The notes under the pieces: generated by a model
What the model was told of the DNA's origin: nothing
The model's database searches: none
The model's input: only the letters and a program-made list of their open reading frames with translations
From: Kribbella sandramycini
GTDB lineage: Bacteria; Actinomycetota; Actinomycetes; Propionibacteriales; Kribbellaceae
Direction of reading: 5' to 3'
Length of the DNA stretch: 64,000 bases
Assembly (NCBI RefSeq): GCF_013131805.1
Contig: NZ_JABJRC010000002.1
Span: forward strand, 806,001-870,000
In this document: positions 15,527 through 24,338 of the stretch, piece by piece
Layout: each line of letters opens with the position of its first letter
Position numbering within the stretch: the stretch's first letter is position 1
Program-made: the position numbers and the translations under genes

Positions 15527-16231
15527 TCACGGCTTGGTGATTTCTACCTGTTCGCCGTAGCGGTCGAAGGTGATGTCGTAGGAGCTGGTGGCGCCGTCGT
15601 AGAAGGGGCCGGAGATGGTGGCGGCGACGAGTTGTTTGGAGTCTTTGTCGAGTTTGAAGGTGCTGGGGAAGTCCTGGTCGGCGGGGGCTTTGGGGAAGAT
15701 GCCCTGGAGGGACTTGCCGGTGACGGCGCCGGTGATCTCGGTGAGGACCTTGGCGTCGTCGCGGGTCTCGCCTTTGACCTTCGGGTCCTTGAGGGCCGGG
15801 AGGACAGCGGTGAGGCCGGTGGCCGGGTCGAGGAGGATGGCCGGGTCGGGGGCGCCGAAGCCGGCGAGCTGGTCGGGGGTGAGCTCGATGAAGCTGCCGG
15901 TGAAGGGGAGTTTGGCGTAGACCTTTTTGTCGACGGCGACGACCTCGGAGTCGATCGGGGAGCCGCCGGTCCGGATGGTCAGTTTGCCCTTGAAGGCCGG
16001 GGCGTGGGTGGCGACGCCGTCGCCGCTGGCCAGGGTCTGGGCGCTGTCCGGCAGGTCGCGGCCGGTCAGCACGATGTGCACGCTGCTGGCCTCGTCGATC
16101 GCCTTCTTCGCGGCCGTCAGCTGGGCGACGGCGTCGTCGGACTGCCCGCCGCCGCCCCCGGACTCCTTCTTGTCGCTGCAACCGGCCAGCACCACCACGA
16201 GCACCGCGCCGAGCGCGAGCAGTTTCTTCAT
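15527..16231 (-). CDS. LppX/LprAFG family lipoprotein (LprG-like)
   Basis: A 234-residue lipoprotein starting at ATG 16231 with MKKLLALGAVLVVVLAGC, a typical signal peptide and lipobox. The mature part has the LppX/LprAFG features: an N-terminal helix rich in A/K, the SSVHIVLTG strand, and repeated beta strands that in LprG make a hydrophobic pocket for acylated glycolipids or triacylglycerol. Its start is 4 bases after the parC stop and the P55-like MFS gene follows, giving the order parC - lipoprotein - MFS. By family knowledge it carries lipid across the cell envelope for the MFS partner; which lipid is unknown in a non-mycolate actinobacterium. Confidence 0.87.
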   Translation of the reverse strand: MKKLLALGAVLVVVLAGCSDKKESGGGGGQSDDAVAQLTAAKKAIDEASSVHIVLTGRDLPDSAQTLASGDGVATHAPAFKGKLTIRTGGSPIDSEVVAVDKKVYAKLPFTGSFIELTPDQLAGFGAPDPAILLDPATGLTAVLPALKDPKVKGETRDDAKVLTEITGAVTGKSLQGIFPKAPADQDFPSTFKLDKDSKQLVAATISGPFYDGATSSYDITFDRYGEQVEITKP

Positions 16232-16235
16232 GTCA

Positions 16236-18683
16236 TCAGCCTGCCAGCTCGGCGGCCAGGGCCGCGATGGGCTGCGCCACGGGGACGCCGGAACCGTCGC
16301 GGCGCGGGTCGATCGGCGGGAGATCCACCGGCGCGCCGCTGCTCGCGCTCGCCTTGACCGGAGCCGCCCCGACGAAGCCGAGCAGCAGCCCGTCCTCGCC
16401 CTTGAGCAGCCGCTGGCAGCGGACACCGCCGGTGCCGCGGCCCTTGCCCGGGTATTCCGCGAACGGCGTCACCTTCACCGCGCCGACCTCCGTGCCCGGC
16501 AGGGCGGACGACGAGCCGGCGATCGTCACGACCTGAGCCTCCCGGCCCGGATCGACCGCGCCGAAGAAGACCACCTTCGCGCCGCTCGCCAGCCGCACCC
16601 CCGCCATCCCGCCGGCCGTACGGCCCTGCGGACGGACGGCGGACGCCGGGAAGTGCAACAGCTGCGCATCGGAGGTGACGAAGCACAGCTCCTCCTCGCC
16701 GGTGCCGAGCTCGACCGCGCCGATCACCTCGTCGCCGTCGTTGAGCCGGATGATCTCCCACGAGTCGCGGTTGCTCAGGTGGTCCGGGACGACGCGCTTC
16801 ACGACGCCGCCCGTCGTGCCGAGCGCGACGCCGACCGACTCCGGATCCATCGTGGTCAGCGCGAGCGCCTTCTCACCCGGGTCGAGCGAGACGAACTCGG
16901 CGATCGGCGCGCCGCCCTGCAGGTTCGGCGCGTTCGCCGTGGTCGGGACGGCGGGCAGGTCGAGCGACTCCAGCCGGATCAGCCGGCCGGCGCTGGTGAC
17001 GAGGCCGTACTGACCGCGGGCGGTGCTCTTGATCGCGGAGACGATCGCGTCGTGTTTCGCGCGGCCCTCGGTGCCGAACGGCTCGACGCCGTTGGTCCGG
17101 GCCAGGAGACCGGTGGAGCTCATCAGGATCCAGCACGGGTCGTCGGTGACCTCGAGCGGCACGGCGGCCGTCTTGGTCGCGCCCGACGACTCCAGCAGCA
17201 CCGTGCGGCGCGGAGTGCCGTAGGTCTTGGCGACCTCGGCCAGCTCGTCGGAGACGGTCTTCTTCAGCAGCGACTCGTTGTCCAGGATCGCGGTCAGGCG
17301 CTCGATCTCGCGCTCCAGCTCGGCCTTCTCGGTGTCCAGCTCGAGTTTGGAGAACTTGGTCAGCCGGCGCAGCGGCATGTCCAGGATGTAGTTGGCCTGG
17401 ATCTCGGACAGGTCGTAGATCTCGATCAGCCGGGCCCGGGCGGCGGCCGCGTCGTCGCTGGTCCGGATGATCTGGATGACCTCGTCGATGTCGAGGATCG
17501 CGATCAGCAGGCCGTTGACGATGTGCAGCCGGTCCTCGGCCTTGCCCCGCCGGAACTCGCTGCGCCGCTTGACGACGTCGTACCGGTGGTCGAGGTAGAC
17601 CTGCAGCAGATCCTTCAGGCCGAGGGTGCGCGGCTGGCCGTCGACCAGGCAGACTGCGTTGATCGAGAACGAGTCCTCCAGCGGGGTCAGCTTGTAGAGC
17701 TGCTCCAGCAGGGCCTCGGGGACGAAGCCGTTCTTGACCTCGATCACCAGCTGGGTGCCGTGCTCGCGGTCGGTCAGGTCCTTGACGTCGGAGATGCCCT
17801 GCAACTTCTTCGCCTGGACCAGCGTCTTGATCTTCTCGATCACCTTCTCCGGGCCGACCGTGTACGGCAGCTCGGTGACCACGATGCCCTTGCGGCGCGG
17901 GGTGACGTTCTCGATCCGGGCGGTGGCGCGCATCTTGAAGCTGCCGCGGCCGGTGGCGTAGGCGTCCTTGATGCCCTCCAGCCCGACCACCTTGCCGCCG
18001 GTCGGCAGATCCGGACCGGGGACGAAGCGCATCAGGTCGTCCAGGTCGGCGTTCGGCGTCTTGATCAGGTGCCGCAGCGCCTGGACCACCTCGACCAGGT
18101 TGTGCGGGGCCATGTTGGTGGCCATCCCGACCGCGATCCCGGCGGCGCCGTTGACGAGCAGGTTCGGGAAGGCGGCCGGCAGCACCGACGGCTCTTCCTC
18201 GCGGCCGTCGTAGTTCGGCCGGAACTCGACGACGTTCTCGTCCAGCCCGTTGGTCATCGCGACCGCGGACGGCGCCATCCGGCACTCGGTGTACCGCATC
18301 GCGGCCGGGCCGTCGTCGAGGGAGCCGAAGTTCCCGTGGCCGTCGATCAGCGGCAGCCGCATCGACCAGGGCTGCGCCGTCCGGACCAGGGCGTCGTAGA
18401 TCGCGCCGTCGCCGTGCGGGTGGTACTTACCCATCACCTCGCCGACGACGCGGGCCGATTTCACGTGCCCGCGGTCGGGGCGGATGTTGTTCTCGGCCAT
18501 CGAGAACAGGATCCGCCGCTGCACCGGCTTGAGGCCGTCCCGGGCGTCGGGCAGCGCCCGGGCGTAGATCACCGAGTAGGCGTACTCCAGGAAGCTGGAG
18601 CGCATCTCGTCGGAGACATCGACGTCGAGAATGCGCTCCTCGAAGTCCTCGGGCTCGGCGGTGGTACTGGAACGGCGTGCCAT
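16236..18683 (-). CDS. parC: DNA topoisomerase IV subunit A (ParC-type)
   Basis: An 815-residue breakage-reunion subunit. The winged-helix region reads KYHPHGDGAIYDALV and the catalytic tyrosine is Tyr131 in AAMRYTECR. The N-terminus (DEMRSSFLEYAYSVIYARALPD without interruption) is the usual GyrA/ParC start. The C-terminal half contains the beta-propeller strands but no GyrA box of the QRRGGKG kind, which favours a ParC role. The partner is parE at 7352. At the position equivalent to E. coli GyrA Ser83 there is glycine (Gly93), with Asp97 conserved, which bears on quinolone sensitivity. It heads an operon with the lipoprotein and MFS genes. Confidence 0.92.
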   Translation of the reverse strand: MARRSSTTAEPEDFEERILDVDVSDEMRSSFLEYAYSVIYARALPDARDGLKPVQRRILFSMAENNIRPDRGHVKSARVVGEVMGKYHPHGDGAIYDALVRTAQPWSMRLPLIDGHGNFGSLDDGPAAMRYTECRMAPSAVAMTNGLDENVVEFRPNYDGREEEPSVLPAAFPNLLVNGAAGIAVGMATNMAPHNLVEVVQALRHLIKTPNADLDDLMRFVPGPDLPTGGKVVGLEGIKDAYATGRGSFKMRATARIENVTPRRKGIVVTELPYTVGPEKVIEKIKTLVQAKKLQGISDVKDLTDREHGTQLVIEVKNGFVPEALLEQLYKLTPLEDSFSINAVCLVDGQPRTLGLKDLLQVYLDHRYDVVKRRSEFRRGKAEDRLHIVNGLLIAILDIDEVIQIIRTSDDAAAARARLIEIYDLSEIQANYILDMPLRRLTKFSKLELDTEKAELEREIERLTAILDNESLLKKTVSDELAEVAKTYGTPRRTVLLESSGATKTAAVPLEVTDDPCWILMSSTGLLARTNGVEPFGTEGRAKHDAIVSAIKSTARGQYGLVTSAGRLIRLESLDLPAVPTTANAPNLQGGAPIAEFVSLDPGEKALALTTMDPESVGVALGTTGGVVKRVVPDHLSNRDSWEIIRLNDGDEVIGAVELGTGEEELCFVTSDAQLLHFPASAVRPQGRTAGGMAGVRLASGAKVVFFGAVDPGREAQVVTIAGSSSALPGTEVGAVKVTPFAEYPGKGRGTGGVRCQRLLKGEDGLLLGFVGAAPVKASASSGAPVDLPPIDPRRDGSGVPVAQPIAALAAELAG

Positions 18684-18743
18684 ACGGGGTGCAGACTCCT
18701 CGATCGAACCGGTGCAGCGCCGCGACGGGGCGGACGCCGAAGC

Positions 18744-20699
18744 TCATTGTCCCTGGTGAACCGCCGTTTCCCGGTTCACGACCCGCAGGATGTAGCTAGC
18801 CGGGGCCAAGGCGGACCCTACCGCCAGGGTCAGACAAACGCCGCCGATACCCAGCAGAACACCCCAGGGGATCGTGATCGGCACGTCGCTGAGGCCCGCG
18901 GTCATCGCATAGCGGACGAGCGCGCCGACCGTCACCGTGATCGCCGCACCCTGGCTGAGCGCGGTGGCCCCGACCAGGGCCGACTCCCACAGAACCATCC
19001 GCCGGAGCTGGCTCGGGGTGGCGCCGAGCAGCCGCGAGGTGGTGAACTCCTGGCGCCGCTGCAGGCTGCCCATCAGCAGCGTGTTGGCGATCGCGATCGC
19101 GCTGTAGAGGGCGGCCGGGCCGAGAAGCAGGATCAGGCCGAACTCGTTCCCCTTCCGCAACCCGTCGGCCTGCGCGGCCTCCCAGGCCCGGGCGGACACG
19201 GCGCCGTCTATCCGGCCGGTCAGCTCGGCGGCGTCCACCCCGGCGGCGGGCAGCACGAACAGCCGCTCGGGCTGTGCGGCCGGCGCGTGTTTACGGGCGA
19301 GGTCGGCCGGGACGAGGAAGGACGGGTTCAGGCCGAACGCGTCCGGCACGATCGCCACCACGGTCAGCTTCACCTCGGTCTTGTCCAGGAACGTCACCGG
19401 GATCTTGCTGCCCACCCGATAGCGCTCGAACCCGGCCATTTCCTTGCTCACAGCAACGGTGTTCCCGGTCAGCCGGCTCAGGTCGCCCTTGCTCGGCGTC
19501 AGGTCCCGGGTCCGGGTCGCGACCGCCGGGTCGATCCCCTCGGCCGACTCCAGTTCCGCGTAGTCGGTGCTGATCCGGACGAACTGCACGGGCAGCCCGG
19601 CGTCGACCACCGCCACGCCAGGCGTCGCTGCGACCCGCTCGGCCGAGCCGCCCGGGACGACGATCGGCGCGATCATCGTGTCCCGCAGACTCGCCGCCTC
19701 GCTGTCGGCCGCGAAGCTCAGGCTGAGCACCATCGAGCCCGCGATCGCCGAGATGGTCAGGATCGGCGCCGCCAAGGACGCGCTCCGCCGGGGCGCGGCA
19801 ACGATGTTGCTGCGGGCCAGCCGCCCGGAGACGTGCGTCCAGGCGACCAGCGGCGCGGCCCAGAGCCGCCCGAGCACCGGGACGACGATCGGCGCGATCA
19901 GCGTCAGCCCGATCACGAGCAGCATCGGCGTGAACATCGCCAGCGGCATCGCGGCCTCACCGGACGACGGCCGGATCAGCGCCAGCAACGCGATCGACCC
20001 GACCAGGAACAGGACGCCGAACACGACGCGTACCGGCCCGATCCGCGGCGGTTCCAGCGCGGCCTCGCGGAGGGCGTCGATCGGCGCGATCCGGCCCGCT
20101 CGCCGCGCGGCCGCGTGCGCGCCGAGCAGCGCGACCATGAGCCCGACCGCCATCGCGATCGACAGCGGCAGCCAGGGCGAGGCCGGCTCCAGCTTGACCG
20201 GCGCGAGCTCGGAGTACGACGCCTTGGCCAGCAGCAGGGGAGTCGCCAGGTGCGCGAAGAACGCGCCGGTCAGCGCGGCGACGACCGCGACCACAAGCGC
20301 CTCGCCCAGGATCATCCGGCGGATCTGCTGGGGTGTCGCGCCGATCAGCCGGAGCAGGCCGAGTTCGCGGCGCCGGGACGCGACGGCGAACGCGAACGTG
20401 CTGGCGATCACGAAGATCGTGATGAACCCGCAGATCGAGCCGACCATGCTGAGCACGGTCTGCAGGCCGGAGACGTCCTCGGCGCCGGTCCGGATGCTGA
20501 CGCGCTGCGGAGGAGTGTCCTGCCCGCCGAGGGTGGTGACCTTGACGACCGCGCCGAGCGGCCCTCGGTAGGCGATGGTCGCGGCCGTCGCGGTGGCAGC
20601 CAGCCCGAGCATGAAGACGCCGAAGGCGAGCGCCACGAACGAACCGACGTACAGGGCCTTGTGCCGGCTGACGGTCTGCCGGCTGAGCTGGAACATCAC
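18744..20699 (-). CDS. FtsX-like ABC transporter permease
   Basis: A 651-residue permease with two FtsX/MacB-type core domains: hydrophobic segments near the N-terminus, around residues 80-215, in the middle, and a second FtsX block near the C-terminus with an extracellular region of about 200 residues in between. The motif RRRELGLLRLIGATPQQIRRM and its second copy RRQEFTTSRLLGATPSQLRRM show the internal duplication. The start overlaps the stop of the ATPase gene (GTG 20699, or ATG 20696). With that ATPase it makes an exporter or mechanotransmitting complex, often for lipids, antimicrobial peptides or lipoproteins. The divergent two-component system probably controls it. Confidence 0.88.
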   Translation of the reverse strand: MMFQLSRQTVSRHKALYVGSFVALAFGVFMLGLAATATAATIAYRGPLGAVVKVTTLGGQDTPPQRVSIRTGAEDVSGLQTVLSMVGSICGFITIFVIASTFAFAVASRRRELGLLRLIGATPQQIRRMILGEALVVAVVAALTGAFFAHLATPLLLAKASYSELAPVKLEPASPWLPLSIAMAVGLMVALLGAHAAARRAGRIAPIDALREAALEPPRIGPVRVVFGVLFLVGSIALLALIRPSSGEAAMPLAMFTPMLLVIGLTLIAPIVVPVLGRLWAAPLVAWTHVSGRLARSNIVAAPRRSASLAAPILTISAIAGSMVLSLSFAADSEAASLRDTMIAPIVVPGGSAERVAATPGVAVVDAGLPVQFVRISTDYAELESAEGIDPAVATRTRDLTPSKGDLSRLTGNTVAVSKEMAGFERYRVGSKIPVTFLDKTEVKLTVVAIVPDAFGLNPSFLVPADLARKHAPAAQPERLFVLPAAGVDAAELTGRIDGAVSARAWEAAQADGLRKGNEFGLILLLGPAALYSAIAIANTLLMGSLQRRQEFTTSRLLGATPSQLRRMVLWESALVGATALSQGAAITVTVGALVRYAMTAGLSDVPITIPWGVLLGIGGVCLTLAVGSALAPASYILRVVNRETAVHQGQ

Positions 20700-21475
20700 C
20701 GTTCGAGGTCGCTCATCGCAGCGGCGATCTGGCCCGGCGTACCGCGGTCGAGGTGACCGGCGATCAGCCCGTCGGAGAGGAACAGCACCCGCTCGGCGTA
20801 CGCTGCCGCCACCGGGTCGTGGGTGACCATCACGACGGTCTGCCCGGCCCGGTCGGTTGCCTCCCGCAACAGCGCGAGGACCTGCCGGCTGCTGTTGCTG
20901 TCGAGCGCTCCGGTCGGCTCGTCAGCGAAGAAGACCGACGGCCGGGTGATCAGCGCCCGGGCGATCGCCACGCGCTGCTGCTGGCCACCCGACAGCTCAG
21001 CCGGACGCCGCTTTGCCTTGTCGCCCAGACCGACCTGCTCCAGGACGCCGAGGACGTCGTTGCGGTTCGGCCGCTTACCGGTCAGCCGCAGCGGCAGTGC
21101 GACATTGTCGAAGACGGTCAGCGACGGAAGCAGGTTGTACGCCTGGAAGACGAACCCCATCTCCTCGCGGCGGAGTTTGGTCAGCGCTACCTCGCCCAGC
21201 CCGCGCAGGTTCACTCCACCGAGTACGACGGCGCCCGTGCTCGGCTGATCGAGCCCGGCCGCGCACTGCAGCAGCGTCGACTTGCCGGATCCGGACGGGC
21301 CCATCACCGCCGTGAACGAGCCCCGCGGGAAGTGGTAGGTGACGCCGCGCAGGGCATCGACCCCACCGGCCTTGGAGCGGTAGGTCTTGGTGATCCCGTC
21401 CAGGACGAGAGCGGGCGCCGAGGCCTGCGGGGTACTCGGGTACGAGGGCGCGATTGCGGTCATGGTGCCAGCCAA
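20696..21475 (-). CDS. MacB/LolD-type ABC transporter ATPase
   Basis: A 259-residue ATPase with Walker A GPSGSGKST, signature LSGGQQQRVAIARAL, Walker B SVFFADEPTGALD and a switch histidine in MVTHDPVAA. The Q-loop MGFVFQAYNLLPSLT is typical of MacB/LolD/FtsE-like ATPases, which pair with FtsX permeases such as the overlapping downstream gene. The start may be ATG 21475 or the in-frame ATG 21463. The divergent gene encodes a histidine kinase, separated by 97 bases with a near-palindromic site. Confidence 0.92.
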   Translation of the reverse strand: MAGTMTAIAPSYPSTPQASAPALVLDGITKTYRSKAGGVDALRGVTYHFPRGSFTAVMGPSGSGKSTLLQCAAGLDQPSTGAVVLGGVNLRGLGEVALTKLRREEMGFVFQAYNLLPSLTVFDNVALPLRLTGKRPNRNDVLGVLEQVGLGDKAKRRPAELSGGQQQRVAIARALITRPSVFFADEPTGALDSNSSRQVLALLREATDRAGQTVVMVTHDPVAAAYAERVLFLSDGLIAGHLDRGTPGQIAAAMSDLER

Positions 21476-21520
21476 CCGCGCGGACGGCGTCGCGGCGCGG
21501 GCCTACGGAAGAGACCTGGA

Positions 21521-21536
21521 GTAGCGCGCACGCTAC
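21521..21536. promoter_or_regulatory. 16-bp near-palindrome between the ABC exporter and the two-component system
   Basis: GTAGCGCGCACGCTAC has perfect six-base arms (21521-21526 and 21531-21536) around CGCA. It is the only strong dyad between the divergent starts and is a candidate site for the NarL-type regulator encoded at 22829. Confidence 0.45.
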
Positions 21537-21559
21537 CGTCCCGCGGCCCGTCCCGGACC

Positions 21560-21565
21560 TAGGGT
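21560..21565 (+). promoter_or_regulatory. -10 element for a leaderless histidine-kinase transcript
   Basis: TAGGGT ends 7 bases before the GTG at 21573, the spacing expected if transcription starts at the start codon. There is no Shine-Dalgarno sequence, which supports a leaderless mRNA. Confidence 0.5.
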
Positions 21566-21572
21566 TGACCGG

Positions 21573-22847
21573 GTGGAGAGACCGATGACGGGCTGGCAGG
21601 CGCTGGCATCGCCGCGCTTCCTGGTGTCGTCGTGGCCGTGGCGGAGCTATGCCTACCTGTTCAGCTCGGTCCCGGTGGGGGTTGTGACGATCACGCTGCT
21701 GTTCGGCGCAGCCGCGACCAGTGCGGTGCTGAGCCCGATTCTGATCGGTCTGATGCTGCTACCGCTGTTTCCGTTGTTCGGTGTGCTGATCGGCACCACC
21801 GAGCGGTTCCGGGCCGGTCTGATGCTGGTGGACGGCATCCGCAGCCCGCACGCGGCGATGCCGGCCGCACTGACGGTTCGGCAGAAGCTGAAGTTCCGCC
21901 GTCGAGAGCAGGCGTCGATGCGGGCGCTCGGCTACGGCTTCGTGCTGGGAGTGTTCGTCTGGCCGTTCAGCCTCGCTCTGGCCGGGCTGAGCGCGACCAT
22001 CCTCGGTGTGACCGTGCTGGCCCCGGTGATTGCCGACGGCGACGAAATGGGTATGGGCCCGTGGACGCTGGACAACGCGCAGGAGGGCTTCCTCTTCCTG
22101 TTCACCTTCGGTCCGGTCTTCTACGCGGTCAGCTCCTACCTGGTCGGTGTGCTGGCGGCCGCGGAGGCGTCACTGGCCAAGGCGATGCTCGGCCCGCGAC
22201 AGGAGGAGCTGCAGCGCAACCTGGCCGAGCTGCGCCGGTCCCGGCTCGACCTGGTCGACGCGTTCGAGACCGAGCGACAGCGGATCGAGCGGCACCTGCA
22301 CGACGGCGTCCAGCAGCGGATCGTCGGATTGACGATGACCCTGGGGCTGGCCGAGCTCGACCTGCCGGAGGGCGAAGGCAAGCGGCTGGTGATCAAGGCC
22401 CACGCCGAGGCCGAGGCTGCGCTGGCCGACCTGCGTGAGGCCGTGCGCGGCATCCATCCGCGGGTTCTGGTCGACCTGGGCCTGGAGGCCGCGATCCGGG
22501 AGGTCGCCGACCGCAGCCCGCTGCCGACCACGGTCGCGATCACGCTGCCGGGCCGGTTGCCGGCGCCGATCGAGGCGGCGGCGTACTTCGTCGTCAGCGA
22601 GGCGCTGGCCAACGTGGCCAAACACGCGCAGGCCACGCACTGTGAGGTGCTGGGCCGGGTCGACGGGCAGCAGCTCGTCATCACGATCACGGACGACGGG
22701 ATCGGCGGCGCGACGGTCGGCGGCGGGAGCGGATTGACCGGCCTGGTGACCAGGTTGGACGCCTTGGGCGGCACACTCGTCGTCGACAGCCCTCCCGGTG
22801 GGCCGACCCGACTGCGAATGGAGTGCCCGTGCCAACTCGGCGACTGA
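21573..22847 (+). CDS. Sensor histidine kinase, NarL-partner (HisKA_3) type
   Basis: A 424-residue kinase. The first about 210 residues are a membrane sensor with four or so hydrophobic segments, of the kind paired with MacB-like exporters. The dimerisation and phosphoacceptor sequence is ERQRIERHLHDGVQQR, with the H-box histidine in HLHDG. The ATP domain has EALANVAKHAQAT (N-box), ITDDGIGG (G1) and GGSGLTGLVTRLDALGG (G2). The GTG at 21573 is chosen because of the leaderless -10; an ATG at 21585 is the alternative. It overlaps the response regulator gene and is divergent from the FtsX-type exporter it probably regulates. Confidence 0.9.
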   Translation: MERPMTGWQALASPRFLVSSWPWRSYAYLFSSVPVGVVTITLLFGAAATSAVLSPILIGLMLLPLFPLFGVLIGTTERFRAGLMLVDGIRSPHAAMPAALTVRQKLKFRRREQASMRALGYGFVLGVFVWPFSLALAGLSATILGVTVLAPVIADGDEMGMGPWTLDNAQEGFLFLFTFGPVFYAVSSYLVGVLAAAEASLAKAMLGPRQEELQRNLAELRRSRLDLVDAFETERQRIERHLHDGVQQRIVGLTMTLGLAELDLPEGEGKRLVIKAHAEAEAALADLREAVRGIHPRVLVDLGLEAAIREVADRSPLPTTVAITLPGRLPAPIEAAAYFVVSEALANVAKHAQATHCEVLGRVDGQQLVITITDDGIGGATVGGGSGLTGLVTRLDALGGTLVVDSPPGGPTRLRMECPCQLGD

Positions 22848-23482
22848 GCATTGTGCTGGCCGAAGACTCGATGCTGCTGCGCGAAGGCCTGGCCAGCATC
22901 CTGGACCGCGCCGGGCACGAGGTTCGGGACAGTGTCGGGGACGCCGAGACGCTGCTGGCAGTCGTCCGCAAGGACCCGCCGGACGTCGTGATCACCGACG
23001 TCCGGATGCCGCCCGGGCACAGCGACGAGGGCCTGCGGGCGGCAGCCGCCATCCGGGCCGACTTCCCGGCGATCGGCATCCTGGTGCTCTCGCAGTACGT
23101 CGCCGACGCGTACCTCTCCTCGCTGCTGGAGTCGACCACCGGCGGCATCGGCTACCTGCTGAAAGACCGGGTCGGCCACGTCGCAGAATTCCTCGAGTCG
23201 CTGGACCGGGTCGCCGGTGGTGGCACCGTGGTCGACCCCGAGGTCGTCCGGCAGTTGCTGGCGCGGCGCCGCAACGACGGGCCGCTGGCCGCGCTTACAC
23301 CGCGCGAGCTGGAGGTGCTCGCGCTGATGGCCGAAGGGCATGTGAACGGCGCCATCGCCGATCAGCTCGTCGTCAGCGAGGCCGCCGTCCGCAAGCACGT
23401 CGGCAACATCTTCGCCAAGCTCCAGCTCGACGACGGTCTGGACCGGCGGGTCTCCGCGGTGCTCACCTATTTGCGTGGCTGA
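22829..23482 (+). CDS. NarL/FixJ family response regulator
   Basis: A 217-residue response regulator: receiver domain with the acidic pair in VLAEDSMLLREGL, phosphoacceptor Asp in VVITDVRMPPGH and a conserved Lys in YLLKDRVG; then a LuxR-type helix-turn-helix (LTPRELEVLALMAEGHVNGAIADQLVVSEAAVRKHVGNIF region, residues about 150-195). Two GTG codons are possible: 22823 and 22829. GGAG at 22820-22823 sits 5 bases before 22829, so that one is preferred. It overlaps the kinase gene by about 19 bases, so the two are translationally coupled. Confidence 0.9.
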   Translation: MPTRRLSIVLAEDSMLLREGLASILDRAGHEVRDSVGDAETLLAVVRKDPPDVVITDVRMPPGHSDEGLRAAAAIRADFPAIGILVLSQYVADAYLSSLLESTTGGIGYLLKDRVGHVAEFLESLDRVAGGGTVVDPEVVRQLLARRRNDGPLAALTPRELEVLALMAEGHVNGAIADQLVVSEAAVRKHVGNIFAKLQLDDGLDRRVSAVLTYLRG

Positions 23483-23496
23483 GGGACCATCGAGGT

Positions 23497-23898
23497 ATGG
23501 ACGCGGACATCCGGAAGATCCTGGCGGACTGCGAGACCTGGGCCGTGGTCGGCCTGTCGAACAACACCGAGCGGGCGGCGTACGGCGTTGCCCGGTTCCT
23601 GCAGGGCCGCGGTAAGCGCATCGTCCCGGTGCACCCCTCGGCCGAAACCGTGCACGGTGAGCCGGGCTACGCGTCGCTGGCCGACATCCCGTTCCCGGTC
23701 GACTGCGTGGACGTGTTCGTCCGCTCCGAGCTGGCCGGCGAGATCGCGGACCAAGCGGTGGGAATCAATGCCAAAGCGGTGTGGTTCCAGCTGGGTGTAA
23801 TCGACCACGACGCCTACACCCGTACGACGGCCGCCGGGCTCACGATGGTGATGAACCACTGCCCGGCGATCGAGTGGGCGCGGCTCGGTCCTACCTGA
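23497..23898 (+). CDS. CoA-binding domain protein (YccU-like)
   Basis: A 133-residue single-domain protein of the CoA-binding Rossmann type. TWAVVGLSNNTERAAYGVA is the nucleotide-binding beta-alpha turn, followed by IVPVHPSAETVHGEP and VDCVDVFVRSE. This matches the small stand-alone family of which E. coli YccU is a member. The ATG at 23497 is preceded by GAGG at close spacing and follows the response regulator by 14 bases. It probably binds CoA or an acyl-CoA; the biological role is not settled. Confidence 0.87.
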   Translation: MDADIRKILADCETWAVVGLSNNTERAAYGVARFLQGRGKRIVPVHPSAETVHGEPGYASLADIPFPVDCVDVFVRSELAGEIADQAVGINAKAVWFQLGVIDHDAYTRTTAAGLTMVMNHCPAIEWARLGPT

Positions 23899-23915
23899 CG
23901 ACCCGAAGGGGCCCG

Positions 23916-24338
23916 ATGTTCTCGATCGACACGTCCACCGATTTCGGCAAGCGGATCAGCAAGCAACTGGCGGACGAGCGGGTGGTCTGGCTGACCACCG
24001 TCGGCAAGTCCGGCACGCCGGCGCCGAACCCGGTCTGGTTCCTCTGGCACGACGGCGAGCTGCTGATCAGCAGCCAGCGCAAGAAGGCCAAGGTGCACAA
24101 CATCGAGACGCACCCGCAGATCGCGGTGAACTTCAACGCCACCCACGGCGGTGGCGACGTCGGCGTCATCTCCGGGACGGCGCGGATCGACGCCGAGCCG
24201 CTGCCGGCCGACGTGACCGCGATCTACAACGAGAAGTACGGCGACGACATCGTCGGCCTCGGCATGACCACCGAGCAGTTCCACGCGGAGTACTCGGTGG
24301 TCATCCGCATCACCCCGGAGAAACTGAGGGGTTTCTAG
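23916..24338 (+). CDS. PPOX-class F420-dependent oxidoreductase
   Basis: A 140-residue split-barrel protein. VVWLTTVGKSGTPAPNPVWF and LLISSQRKKAKVHNIETHP are the usual strands and cofactor loop of the pyridoxamine-oxidase-like F420-dependent reductases of actinobacteria. The ATG at 23916 has GAAGGGG 5-6 bases upstream. It should act in the cytosol on an unknown substrate with reduced F420; FMN or heme binding cannot be excluded. Its stop overlaps that of the convergent DUF2630 gene in the sequence CTAG. Confidence 0.83.
   Translation: MFSIDTSTDFGKRISKQLADERVVWLTTVGKSGTPAPNPVWFLWHDGELLISSQRKKAKVHNIETHPQIAVNFNATHGGGDVGVISGTARIDAEPLPADVTAIYNEKYGDDIVGLGMTTEQFHAEYSVVIRITPEKLRGF

Noticed and set aside
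15927..20756. A 1609-codon open frame on the plus strand across parC and the FtsX-like permease
   Set aside because: It is antisense to two well-conserved genes. Its translation is rich in Asp, Arg, Gln and Gly with no domain, as expected from the mirror frame of high-GC coding DNA.
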